Origin: Lunularia cruciata
Taxonomy: Eukaryota; Streptophyta; Marchantiopsida; Lunulariales; Lunulariaceae
DNA: 64,000 nt
Direction of reading: 5' to 3'
NCBI GenBank assembly: GCA_948567375.1
Contig: OX419755.1
Span: forward strand, 84,648,218 to 84,712,217
Shown here: positions 50,227-62,099 of the stretch, piece by piece
How positions within the stretch are numbered: position 1 is the first letter of the stretch
How the letters are laid out: the number at the start of each line of letters is the position of its first letter
Program-made: the position numbers and the translations under genes
The notes under the pieces: generated by a model
The model's input: the letters and a program-made list of their open reading frames with translations, nothing else
What the model was told of the DNA's origin: nothing
Databases searched by the model: none

Positions 50227-50540
50227 AAAGATTTCAGGCATATTTCGATTCCTACTCATTAGTAGAAGTCCCCTTTTGGTGATACCTCTTTCTGATCTGC
50301 TTAGTCCATCATGTGTAACATCTTTCCAAATGTTACCAAACCAATTCTCACCTTTAAATCATATGTCTAGCTATTGGTTCTAAGGTTCTCAAGTCTATTT
50401 TGGTTTTTGCCCTATTAGTAGAAGTACTCTTTTGGTGATACTTCTATCTTATCTATTTTGACCATCATGTATAACATCATTCTAGATGTTACCAAACCAA
50501 ATTTCACATCTAGATCATATGGCTAGCTCTTGGTATTATA
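50227..50540 (-). repeat. About 155-bp tandem duplication in the reversed solo LTR
   Basis: 50227-50381 and 50382-50540 are diverged direct copies of the LTR's first 155 bases. Both contain ATTAGTAGAAGT, TTTTGGTGATAC, CCATCATGT, ATGTTACCAAACCAA and GCTATTGGT or GCTCTTGGT. The other LTRs in the window hold this block once. Confidence 0.8.
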
Positions 50541-50545
50541 ATTGT

Positions 50546-51258
50546 TCATTTTGACACAATCACATGATTCAGCTCTTATAACCATGATTGGCCATAGCTT
50601 TAGTCTATGGACCCAAAGATTACTCTAAATAGTTTACTTTGCTTACAAAAATTGACTATGTGCCTAAGGTTCTTCTGAAACAAAAGAACTAGAAAAATTA
50701 ATAGAACAATGAAGAACCCTTATCCAAGGCACATGCCAACTTATATATCATTGCTTTATCCTAAAAAAAATTCTATCCTCTCCTAACAATGCTCTTCTTG
50801 TGGTGTCACCTCCTTCATGCACCACCACAATAAATGTCTAATAGCTCTTATTCCTATATTCTTTGTACTTAATACATTCCTTGATATTGCTAAAGCACCA
50901 CTTTTAGCATTAATTACTAATTATTTCTTTATTATTGTACATTCTTATATGATCTCTTTTAATAATACACTTCAACCTATAGGTAATTTCCCCCATATCT
51001 ATTGGATGTTAGAATCCCATACTTCTCGTCTATACATTTCAATAGGGGATATTAGGAGCACTTAAAACTTGGCCTTTTTGTGCCTAAAAAAGGGTTCTTA
51101 ATTTGATTTAGTGATTTGGCAAGCTATAATTTTGATCTACACTTTGGAGATTTGGGATTGGAAGTGCAAGGGAAATTGATAACTTCCTTTGTCAAGCCAA
51201 GATTGCAAAGAAATGGTTGGAGAATTGCAAACTACTAGGATCTTGCACAAAGAGCAAC
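50546..51258. other. Unassigned sequence between the solo LTR and C11
   Basis: About 710 bases. It should join 45358-46115 directly once the solo LTR is removed. The part nearest C11 is probably the upstream side of the diverged element C12, since C12 N-terminal-domain sequence resumes immediately after C11. The 250-base open stretch at 50817-51065 has no recognisable motif and I do not call it a gene. Confidence 0.5.
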
Positions 51259-54200
51259 TATGGTACCCACATTTTTGTTTTTTTCCTATTTTTAGAAGAA
51301 GAAGTGTACAGATGAAGTTGTATTGCACCTATATGGCATCAAAAGGTGAAGAATGGGTTGTAACCCAAGGTAATGTAACTTTGTGTCAAAAGATGAAGTA
51401 CTCGGAGTGGTCTTGTCAACATTCAACCCAAAATAAGGAGACTTCGGCTCGGTGGTGCTCAACCCGGGGTGAGGATAGTGTAACAACTTTCCTTTGGGAG
51501 TGAACATTCAAGAAGGTACCGCACATAAAAATGGCTGGCCTATGAGCGATAGAAAATTGACTAATGATAGGAGCGTGAAGGAGGTGTGATTTCTTAGTAG
51601 AAACCAAAGTGAAGAAAGATGGAGGAAGCGTGCCACTATAAGATTTGAGATAGAGACAAAGAGATGCAAAGTAATTTTCCATCGCCATTAAGGAGTCATC
51701 TTGAGGAAGATCATGGAAAAAGGAGTATAGTAAGAGATGCGCCGGTGCATTGAGAGGAATTCAGGAGAGTTAGTCCGAGAATCGGTCAAAATAGTAGTCA
51801 CTAACCCAGAGTGGAGGAGAGTAAGATGGGAGGTGGGAAGAAGAACTTAGAATTTGCAATGAGGAATCATGCAATTCAGAGATTAGATGTGATCGCAAGA
51901 ATCAAAGTCTTGTGTAGACTTTTGATCACATTCTTGGCATGGAACTCAAACCTTAGTTTTCTAGGTTTCATGACCGAGATCATTGAGAGTAAATGTCTCG
52001 ATGGCCCCGAGGTAGAGGGTAAAAGTGGAAATCTGGCTCGATGGACCAAGTCGGATTGGAGGTTAGTACTTGGAAGAGAGGCATGTGAGGAGCAAGGAGC
52101 CACCTTCTTGGGAAAAGGTGAAGTAGCTAAAGAAACCCAAGAAGTGAGAGATGCCTTTTCTTCAAAACGCACAAAGAATGGCTACAAAGTTGAGAGCTAT
52201 AACAACCCTGTGAGGAGAAGCATCATAGGAGCAATGATGGTTATCTTCAAGCTAGAGCATACTACTTATGTGATGAAACATCAAGCGGTGTTCTTCCATA
52301 GGATGTTTGCAGGGGAACCAATCAATTGGGCGAAGTGCTTCCATTAGCGCATGAGACAAATGGTGTGGAACTTGCGGGACAAGTTGCCTCCACACTACAT
52401 TGTGCCATTTGTAGCCCACTTATATTTGGGACTTGAATTTGCTAAATGCGGTAGAAAGACACAAGATGGTGTTGTACTTCCATCCTGACTTGAGAAAAGA
52501 TGTTGATGCGGAGGAGCAACAGTACATTCTATAGATTAGAAACAGTGACAAGTACTATGCATAGATGGGGTAGAGCATGTGGTTGAAGGTGAATACTCCA
52601 AAGTCAAAATAGAGGAGTTGACAAGAAGAAGAAGTAGTGACAACAAGACCTCGGAAGACAAGGAAGGTAAACCCAAGGAAAGACCTAGTGGAAATTGTGT
52701 TGTCAGGTGAAGAATCAAAAGGGGAAGCCGAGTACAAGTCAAAAGACTTGGAGAAGGAAGAAGAACTTGAATTCATGTTGCAGAGTGGTGTAGCAAGCAA
52801 CAAGAGTGAAGATGGAGTGGAGATGCAGTTGGTACCAAAGGAGGAAGAAGAAAAGCTAAAGATGGCAAAAGAAGGTAACCTGATACAAGAAGACAAATTT
52901 CTAGAGAAGGAGGAGAAGAGGTGACGATTTAGAGAGGTGTCCATTCCATAAGGACGGTGATGTATGAGGCAGGGCCAAGTAGAAGAAGAGAAGTGGAGAG
53001 TGGAATTTTAGGGAGCATAGAATCCATCCCCATAAGATGACTATGGTTGAGAAGAAGAGTGTCAAGTGAAGAAGAAGTAAATAAGGAGAAAAGTCCGCAA
53101 GTCAAGGTAACTTAGAGCAAAGCAGTAGAGTATTTGTGGGAGGTTGTATGCCCATTGTTATGAAATTAGAAGAGAAGAAGAAAGAGATGCAGTTGTAATG
53201 TCTAGAGGTGAAGATTGTGTTGCAGGTGTTGGTGAGATTAGAGAAAAAAAGAGAACTTGGAGTTGAAGGAGAGCATAATATGAGGTGAGGAGTAGAGGGA
53301 AGTACTATGAGTAGATGTAGTAGTACAAAATCAAGTAATTGAAAATTTGAAGAAAGAAGTGGGAAGTAAAGAGAGGATAATCAAGTAGAATGTCATAGTG
53401 AGAGAAAGACAAATAGCGAAGTATGGAATCTTGAAACAGTAGTTTGTTGATTCATGATTAGAAATCATCCATGCTATGGCAAGAGTAGCAGAGAAGGAGC
53501 AAGAGCTCAATAGAGTAATGGAGAGTGTAGAAGAGAAGAAGTAGCTCTGGCAAAGAGAGTTGACAGTAAGATATCAAGAAGAAGAGAGATTGCGGGAGTT
53601 ACTTTGCAATCTAGAAGGAAAGATTGTTTAGAAGGAGAAGGAGAAGGAGAAAGAGATGGTGAAAGCCAAATTCAAGGCAATTGGCAATGTATAAGGAAGA
53701 TTGGCTGGCGGATCAAGAATGGGAGAGAAAGATGAGACTTGAGCCACTACAAGAGATTGTAATCAAGATAAATGTGATGTTGAGTACAAAATTCAGTGTA
53801 TGGATTGAAGAAACAAGATTGCATGAGTTGAAGTTGTTGGTGCAAGCAACCAAGAGGAGAAATGTGAAGGATAAAAATTTGAATGCGTTGTTGATCAGTC
53901 TCAAAACTTGTCTAGATAGGAAGATATTGGAAGTGGAAGAAAATATCACGATTAGATTAGATTTAGTTAATATACAGATAGATAAACTTTAGAAAGATGT
54001 AAGAGCAAAGCCCGAAGTTGATGAAGTAGGAGTACAAATATCTTTGGATTCACCATTGGAGATATTAGAGAAAGATGGGTTGGAAGATAAAGAGTTAGAT
54101 AGATTACCTACTAGTGTAATTGCATATTTGAGTGAAGAATTTAGTAGACTCAAATAGACCCAAGATAGAGTAGTATGTGAGGTTACTTCAAGATTGGAAT

Positions 54201-55008
54201 CCAAAGAAGAAGTAGACATCGGGTCAGAGTAGAAATGTTTTGAGATTTTAAGATATGAAGAGGTGCATTGTCATTTCAGATTTGCAAGTAGGAAGAGCGG
54301 TATAGTTGTTAGTAATTGTCAATTTCTTCACTATTTAAAGAGGAGCATTTGTAGTCATATATTGTTTAGTATTTGTAATTTTTGAGAATAGATAAAGCAA
54401 AGTGTTGATTTTAGTGCTTGTCCTTAAGCTTGATTCTGAGCATCAACATTGTGATTGTGTTTGTGAGTGTGTGGAGAATTTCAAAGTGCAAATCAGTGTG
54501 CTTTTGGGATGTTGGATTCCGCAGCCTTGATCTTCATTCTATGAGTTTGATCTTGAGTGAATGCAATCTGAGCAATGCCTTGATAGATCTAAGAGAATTG
54601 TAGTGTTTGTCGTATTCTACAATTGTGAGTGTAGCGTAGTGTTGATGTGAAGCAATTTTTATTGAGGAAGTTGTGCCTTCAATGGAGGGGTGGAACACAA
54701 TTTGAAGGCAAAGTCGTTTTGTAGTGAAGTGTTGTTTTTAGGAGAATCTAAATCATCACAATCAAGATTGTTTGGAAACATTTGAGGAAGTTGTGATTAT
54801 GTGTGACAAATTGTTTTGATGAGACTGCGAGTCAGTGCTTATTATTCTCTTTTGGATGTAGTTTCTACCTAAGAGATTAAAGACAAAATCAAGAAGGACT
54901 ACATTGTGACATTTGACTTTGTATTTGACCAATTCTGAATTGTATCTCTTCGGGAACAAACTTTACTTACCCGAGTACAGAAAAAGTGATATTTTCCGGG
55001 TTTTCATA
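51259..55008 (+). mobile_element. C11: complete-ended family C element inside C12
   Basis: Starts TATGGTACCCACATTTTTG and ends CCGGGTTTTCATA, 3750 bp, with a perfect 5-bp duplication GCAAC (51254-51258 and 55009-55013). The coding span is about 51826-54232: second-type N-terminus (MGGGKKNLEFAMRNHAIQRL), NGYKVESYNNPVRRSI, QAVFFHRMFAGEPINWAKCF, acidic linker, coiled coil (LHELKLLVQATKRRN, ITIRLDLVNIQIDKL) and VDIGSE end. A TATTTAAA box is at 54332-54339. It is moderately preserved with several breaks and is a near relative of C5 and C8. Confidence 0.9.
54332..54339 (+). promoter_or_regulatory. TATA-like box of C11 3' region
   Basis: CACTATTTAAAGAGGAGCATTTG, about 0.1 kb after the coding frame and 0.67 kb before the element end, matching C3, C4 and C10. 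Confidence 0.4.
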
Positions 55009-55013
55009 GCAAC

Positions 55014-55958
55014 TACAACCATCTTGATGAAGTTATTCAAGCCACAATAGACAAGTTAATTCTTGACAAACCAAGCTTTCTTTGAACATCTATTTGCAAG
55101 AGTGGCAATCAACAAGGGTTGAGTTTTTATGAATACATGTAGTAAATGAACAAGGGTTGAGTTTCTAATGAATACATGTAGTAAATGAACAATGCCTTGT
55201 AGGAGAAGGCCACACTACATTGTACCTTTATTTGTGCACTTCTATAGAAGAATGGACCCTATTGATGACAAATAAGAAGGAGAAATTCTTCAGCTATTTT
55301 GGTTGGCTAGCTACTTTACCTTGTATCCAAAAGGAGGCATCATAAAGATAATCACATAGACCCATGTGAAGTACTTGCAAATGGGATAATATGTAATGAT
55401 ATAAAGGATGCACCAAAGAGGAAGTAGTCTGCCTAATCTTTGCCATAGGCACCACCTTCAAAAGTAAGCAAGAAGTAGAAGTAAATGATAAAGGAATAAT
55501 GACTATTCTAGAAGTCTTTTCAAATGACAAAGAGGAGGAATTCTCACTGGTCAACTTTGAGGGAGAGAAGAAAAAGTCTTATAAAGAGAAGGAGCTTTCT
55601 CAAGAGGAGGCAATTCTCCCAAAAGAAGAGAACACAAATATGTTGAATTCACTTATGAATGTCTTTCTAGGAGATAATGACAAAGTGTGGCAAGTCAAGA
55701 AAGAGTATACTTGTCTCCAAAGGCACCAATGACATGTAAACCAAAGATCCTTTGAGAAGAGAATCTCAGATGTTGGATAGGATCAATATTTGTAGGTGAA
55801 TTTATTTTGCTAATATTGAGGTCTTTGAAGGAGATCTACCCTTAATATCTAGAGCAATGGTCAAAAATTAGAGATTACCCTTCATAAGTAAAGAATGTGC
55901 ATTAGAATTGTTAAAAGTGAAGGCAAAGACCAAAGCTACAACATGGGTAATTGAGAAG
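55014..55958 (+). mobile_element. C12: diverged family C fragment hosting C11
   Basis: Just after C11 the sequence reads LMKLFKP, then QAFFEHLFARVAIN, and later PHYIVPLFVHFYR; these line up with the family C N-terminal domain (MFKPEQTTY, QAVFFHQMFAG, PHYIVPFVAHFY). Lys/Glu-rich linker sequence follows to about 55.75 kb (the open stretch at 55499-55732). Its left part must lie upstream of 51259 but is too diverged to bound. It carries a 38/39-bp tandem duplication. Many breaks; older than C11. Confidence 0.6.
55111..55187 (+). repeat. 38/39-bp tandem duplication in C12
   Basis: Units 55111-55148 and 55149-55187 both run from AACAAGGGTTGAGTTT to ATACATGTAGTAAATG and differ at two positions. 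It sits in the N-terminal-domain region of C12. Confidence 0.9.
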
Positions 55959-58900
55959 TTGCAACAACTTATTAACTTTTGAGTTATAGTATTTCAATAA
56001 GAAATTGCCAATCCCACAAAGATATGGTTCATAAATAGTTAGATACAAAAGAAAGCGTCACAAAGTAGTTCTTTATTATTGCCAATTTACCTTCTTGGAC
56101 AGAAATTAATTCTAGTAGAGGGTAATATAATCACAAAAGTACACTACAAAAAGGGATAAAAGAACACTCATAATAGCATAAAATAAATTATTTAATCTTG
56201 TGAGTGATGATACAATGCAAAGATATTAATCAATTCCTTACAGCAAAGTTGCATTCTTTGCTAAAAGAGGCACATGTCTTCTCAAAGGTTTTTGTTTGAA
56301 AATTCAATCTTTGTGAGCATGTTATTTAGCTATTGTCAACACTAAAATACTGAAAAAATCCCACCAAGGCATTGCTTCTAAAAGTCTCTTGTAGATACTA
56401 AGAATCAAACACGCAAGAAATTTAATAATTTTAATTTCAAAGCTTCACTTGTAGTGGCACATTACAAAGAGAAAGACACTCCACAAATAGATTAAAGAAG
56501 CAAAAAGTAACTTGCATTCTTTTGCTTCATTCACCTTCTACATGAATTGAATGTTAGGCACTTTGGATGTACATCTTAAATAGTTGATTGCACGTGGTAC
56601 TTGCATTTCAATAACTAATTGGCAGCTTCATATTAACTCCCTTAGAATCAAATTGCCTAAAATTTATACAACTAATAACTTCTATCAATCAAGATCAACT
56701 AATCTTATGAATGACTTTACTTTTCTTAGTTCAATATTATGTCTAGTCTACAAGCTATCTCTCTTAATTCTAACTTTATGCTTTCTCCAATTTTTACCAT
56801 CAATCATTTTTGTTCTTTTGCTAGCCAAATTGCAACCTTTTGCCATAGTTGTCTTTAGATCTCACACATTAGTTCTTTTTGCACTTTTAAGAGCTACTTT
56901 GCATCTATGTGATAATTTCCCATCAAGATTTGTGATACTTAGTTCTCTCACTTGATGCATCTCCATCTCTTGCAACTAAAGTTTGTTGCCTTTATATTTG
57001 TTGACTTCTTTCTTTCATTAACAATGAAAGTTTGCAATCCTATTTCCACCCTAGTAGTCATAATGGTTGAAACACTTTCTTGTTGTTTTGACTTATAATG
57101 GTCAACCTCTCTCTTTTTGTAAACTCTTGGATCCAAGACTGAGTCCCATTTCCACTCTAGTAGTCCTAATGGTTGAAAAACTTGCATGTTGTTTTGACGT
57201 ATAATGGTCAACCTTTCTCTTTTTGCCAACTCTTGAATCCAAAATTAGGTCACCTTTAATTTGATTGTGATAGATGCAAGTGATTTATCTTTCTCCTTGC
57301 ATTACTGTTAGAAATCTTGCTTGAGGTTTAGTCTATGCTACAATTGTTGTGCTTAATCTACTTCAAACTTCTTGTTCAAGGTCCTAATGATACTTGCATT
57401 TTCTTGATTCACTTTCTTATTCTTCTTTGTGATTACCTTGATATCATTCTACAACTATTGAAAATCCACTTCAAGCTCCTTGAGCTCTTTTTCTAGATAC
57501 TCCTCTTCATGTTGTATCTCAAGAATTATATACACCTTCTTGTTCTTAGAAATTCAATTTTTTCAAACTTTGCTTTTGCTTGATCCAAGTTCTTATTATG
57601 CAAGTCTATATTCACTTTATAATTATATAGAGTCAAATGCACCTTCTTCACAAAATGTATTGTATCATATATCTTTGGCTATTGCATTGCATAATGAAAG
57701 AAGATCAAATAAAAAATAATATAGGATTGGTAGAATAGTTTTTCACATGTCCTTACTTGATAAGAATCCCAAATTGGTTTGCCTCAAAGACACTTTGTTG
57801 GTCGTTCTTCTCATTTTCAAATCACACGGTGGTAATCTCTTCTTCAAGACCAAACTTGGTGCCCTTTCTTTACCCTATGTACTTTTTTTCTCCTCCTTGC
57901 TATCTCTTAAGCTATTCTAATTGCAGAGTTTCCTCTCCTCACCCAACTTTGTACTCCCTTCACCTTATTCTTCCAAAGTTGAACGAGACAATCTTTGAAC
58001 TTTTGCAACCTTCTTCCTCTTACAAATTTTGGTTGCTTACATTTCATTCACAAGTTTTGTTGCACCTTTATGTTTGGTCCTCCTTTTTGTAGTTGGTTTC
58101 CTTTGCACCTCTTGTTCTTTGGGCTCAAATGATTTTTGTGTCCTTGAGAAGAGCTTGTCCTCTTCCTATATTCCCTTCAATCTTTCATGCCTAACTTGCT
58201 TGCTCTTGTAATTGCCCGAGAAAGTGGTCTTTGTAGAACACCTTCTCCTACTCTATCAATAGTGCCATCCTTGCATAGAAATGGATAACAAAAGGGATTA
58301 AAGAATTGTCTCTTGTTTATAAATGCACCATAGATCATTGTGTGTAATGTTAAAAGACTCTACATAATTTGTATTCTCCCTTACAAAGATATATTCCTAA
58401 AAGATTGCCTAACTTATAGTTAGGTCAATTTTTTGTTATGCTTCAACAACCTCATTAGTCCCAACTCATTCCTTTGCAAATGATTTATCCAATTTCTTGT
58501 TCATCTCCTAGTTCTCTATGTATAGTGTGTTGAGGATGTTACCCCATTGTTCTTGCATCTTTTACTAGTGATGATCCTTAGTCTAGTTATTTGGATGTCC
58601 ACAAAAAGTTCTACTCACTCAAAAGTTTCCACACTTTAATTTTTGTGGCACTTCCACAGCTCTAGTCTCACAAGAAGAAATAAAGATGGAGCTTCTTTAA
58701 GAAATTATTGTGCCTAGCCATCTTGAATTGATGAACTTTGAGGTTCATCCTCCTATCAAATTCTTTCCACCTTACATCATTCCTCTCTTCTCTTAAATTT
58801 CAAACCACCCCTCATTCCATTCATGTGTACTCCATGCTCTAAGTTTCACAACAATTTTACCTTGGCATTTGTATTTTTATATTTATTTCCAACTAGAATG
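55959..58900 (-). mobile_element. C13: strongly diverged family C element, minus strand
   Basis: From 55959 the sequence follows the reverse complement of the family C 3' end in the right order: an ACAACTTATTAACTTTTG start, CCCACAAAGATATGGTTC, AAGTAGTTCTTTATTATTGCC, TAGAGGGTAATAT, then a TTAAATA block near 56577. Beyond it, minus-strand coiled-coil-like sequence runs from about 56.7 to 58.2 kb (including a QEME block near 56.97 kb matching the LLVQE region). The 5' end cannot be placed: no TGTGGTACCC start is seen and similarity fades after 58.3 kb. Many breaks. The right boundary is approximate. Confidence 0.55.
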
Positions 58901-61900
58901 TGTGTGAAAATTAATATAAGTGAAAAAATGTTTTATAATTCATATAATCAAAAGAATTTATTGTATTGAGAAAAAAATAAAACAACAAATGTTAGTTATT
59001 GGGGTCCAGTTGAAAAGTTGTGAAATTTGCTAAGCTATGGAGAGTTTGATGATATATTGGTTTAACATAAACTAAGAAATAAGTTGCACTGAAAGGTGAT
59101 GCAATTGTGGATTTACACTTTATGAACTTAGCCAATTTTATTTGGAGGTTTGAATATGATAATTACATTTAGGTATGGTAAGTTTTGCCCACAGTTTGTT
59201 GTGATTGGACTGTTGAGTTGTTTTGTGAACAAATGTACTATTTTATAATTTTCCTATGTAACAAGGCTATTTTAAATCATGTAGTATTCCCAACAAAGCT
59301 ACCAATTTTATAGTGTATGGTTTGGATACCATTGGAACTTGGGTGCACACAAAGACTTCTCCAAAATAAACTTCAAAGGTAAGATGTCTTTCAAGATCAC
59401 TCTCTCATCTTTATATAATTTAGTGTTACTACAAAGGCAAATCATCATCTTTTATTTGCATTGATGATGTGGTATGTAAAATAAACACAACTAGTATATT
59501 AATAAAAAATTTCATCTTTAGGTCTTGACCAAAAAAACTTAAAGTAACTCATAAGTTACTCTTTACTTCACTTAGAAGTCTATGCTTGCTTTCATTTACA
59601 AGTTTATTTACCAACCACTTTATTAGCCAAAATCCCCAACTAAGAAAGAGTTCTAACTTTAGGTATTACTAACATAAGATTGGTAGTAGAAGTTATATAG
59701 TGGTGACTCTAAGTGCCCAATTTCTAGAACTAAACTTGGACTTCTAGTTTTGGTGTTTTGTTAGAAAAAGCCAAATTTGAGAATTGCATATAAAAAAATA
59801 TACTATTTTGGCTACATTCATGTTCATAAGATGTGAATATTTTTTTAAATCGTAAAAAATCTTGATATACCTTACATTGACATAAGATTGACACAAGAAA
59901 ATTTTGATTTTCTTATAAGAAATGGATTCAAATTTGTTCACTTGGCACATTTGGTCTTAAGTAGATAGAGCTAGATACTTTATGTTTCATACTTAATATC
60001 GATCTACTTTTGGAAGTCTTAGCTCAAATGCATGGTTTATTATATTCCAAGTAAAAAGGAAATCGAGCAGAAATTGAATGTAGCGTTAAAATAATTATGG
60101 CTTTTAACTATGAAAGTAGCTATATAGCGTTAAAGTGGCTGTCTCTAGGTGATGGTATGCTTAGGGAGCGAAGCTTGCCGACTGCCTTAGGAATGAATTC
60201 ACTTTGTGATCTCGGAATTTAAGTGATTCGTCTTTTAGTTGACGGACGACCCTGAGATCATTCCTTAGCATAATTACCGAGGAGACCTTTCTTCCTCGAC
60301 AACATATGTCCCATGTTTACTTATAAATTTTAGAGGTAGAATAAGTGAAGAAATAATCCATTAACCAACAGTATCTTCTACATCGTTAAATTCCCTCTTA
60401 ACATATGTGTCTATTTAGAGATCCTTATGGTTTGAGTTTGTTTTATCCTTATGTGTGAATTCCTACTCTTTTAGATTTTTTCAATTTTGTATCTATATTT
60501 GATGGAGATATTTCATATCTAAAACTCACACTCCAAACTGTTAATACTTAATCAACCGACACAACAAATTTGTAAAAGGCTTCAAATTTGCAAGAATGAT
60601 AATGGACACCGTCCCTCTCACCCTTACTTAAAACTTACATTTAATATACTGAATATGTAGGTATATGGCTCACTATCTATCAAGCTTAAGATGGAGGCAC
60701 ACATGAAAGGTACATAACAAAACATAAAATTTTACTTGATGACCTTCCAAGCTTTGGAATCTTGAACCGTTGGCACTTAATACTCATAGTTTGTAAATTT
60801 TTAGAGACATGGGGCATAAATCTGATTTAAAACCTTTTCTTGATGATCCTCCAATTTTGTTCTTCTAATCCCAAAACACACTCTGAAATCCATCACAAGT
60901 AGCCTCTAAACTTGGTCCCTTATAATTTTTAATCCTTTATTTGCTTCTTAATATTCCTATTACTTGGTTGTATCAATCTAGTTCTTGGTACCAAAGTCCT
61001 ATCACTTGCTCCTAGCACCTCATACTTAGGGTGTTTAGTCTAGTGCATCATTGCTTCAATTTAAAAGTACATTTGATTTGAGCATTGAGGAAATTTAGCT
61101 TGTCCTATTTATAAGTACTAAAAGTATACTAAATTTCATTTTATGGAATTCATTTCCTACATAAATTATGATGAATTATTACTTCTGATCATTAGTATTA
61201 AAAATTTGATTCTGATACCTATCAAAATTGAAGAACAAGATGAATAATGTAAATCCATTTTTCCATAATATAGAAGTAAAAGTGGTATTTTTGGAGTTTA
61301 TAGAAATAATTTAGTCCAATGGCATAGAAAATCAGTGGGTACATATAGCATATCAAGTAGCTTAGAGAAGAGAAATACTACTATATCTTAACAACAAATT
61401 ATCTTGATATATATGTATAGAATCTATTTATAACCATGACAAGACGGAGCTTGTTAGTATTTCATGTATCATTCTTGACTGTTAACCTTGTATGAATATG
61501 CCTCTTGTGTGAGGTTAGGTGTCCATGAATCTACATAAAATTATTTCTTATGTTATATTTGAAGAATATAATTTTGATTATTGATCTTATTTTGTAATCA
61601 TAATTAATAAAATTAGCTTCTCTTACCTTGCAACATCTCCATGAACTAAGCAAATGAACACTTTCACGCTTAAGCATGTACCAATTTGTTAAATGCTATA
61701 TATGGTTCATGGTTGTTGAATGCCAGTCACAAATTAGTCTCATTGTTATGTCTTTGATATCATTTACACTACTATTTTATTTAGGAAAGACAATGTTTAT
61801 GGATGGCCAACGGATTAGCATATAAGGAACCATTTGTATCCAATAAAGCATAGATTGATATATGATATATATATATAGTATATATAGTTTTAAAATTCAA

Positions 61901-62099
61901 TTCTAAATTAATTTCACGTTCAATAAATTCATAGTACTAACATCCAATATATAGTATGGTATTCACATGTGCATTCAGCTGCATTGTAACCAAGTGTCTT
62001 GAAACAAAATGAACTTAGAGTAATACTGGTATAGTTTCATTGCTTCTATTTTACATTTGAAGCAATCCAAGCATTGTGCACTGCACCTTGCCTTTCCTC
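58901..62099. other. AT-rich DNA without recognisable genes
   Basis: About 3.2 kb with no frame longer than about 70 codons and no element motif that I can name. It contains AT runs (for example the TATATATATATAG stretch near 61870-61890) and one CpG-richer fold-back block at 60060-60320. It is the only long stretch that does not look like decayed LTR-type sequence. Confidence 0.6.
60186..60268. repeat. Fold-back (hairpin-forming) block
   Basis: CTTAGGAATGA (60186-60196) pairs with TCATTCCTTAG (60258-60268) at 10 of 11 positions. Inside, TGATCTC (60207-60213) can pair with GAGATCA (60254-60260), and CGTC (60229-60232) with GACG (60241-60244). The first two pairings share three bases at 60258-60260, so they are partly alternative. 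The block is richer in GC and CpG than its surroundings. No known RNA family was recognised. Confidence 0.5.

Larger units (their letters stand above)
46121..50540 (-). mobile_element. Reversed solo Gypsy-A LTR, interrupted by C10
   Basis: Read on the minus strand this matches the Gypsy-A LTR from its start (TATAATACC at 50540, for TGTAATACC) to its end (GTATTGTA at 46121). A perfect 5-bp duplication ATTGT flanks it (46116-46120 and 50541-50545), and there is no internal region, so it is a solo LTR. After C10 is removed it is about 730 bp, longer than the 593-606 bp of the other LTRs; a tandem duplication of about 155 bp accounts for the excess. CTATATAATAAAG on the minus strand near 46210-46222 is the TATA region. 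Confidence 0.85.

Noticed and set aside
50817-51065. 82-codon open frame as a small host gene.
   Set aside because: No motif and no recurrence; such a length is expected by chance in AT-rich sequence of this size, and it lies in unassigned repeat-flanked DNA.
57480-58211. Several open frames suggesting a membrane protein gene.
   Set aside because: They are hydrophobic-looking antisense frames of the minus-strand coiled-coil region of C13, with no start context or motif.
61855-61895. TATATATATATAG run as a promoter or microsatellite locus of note.
   Set aside because: Short, imperfect AT run in AT-rich DNA with no gene nearby.
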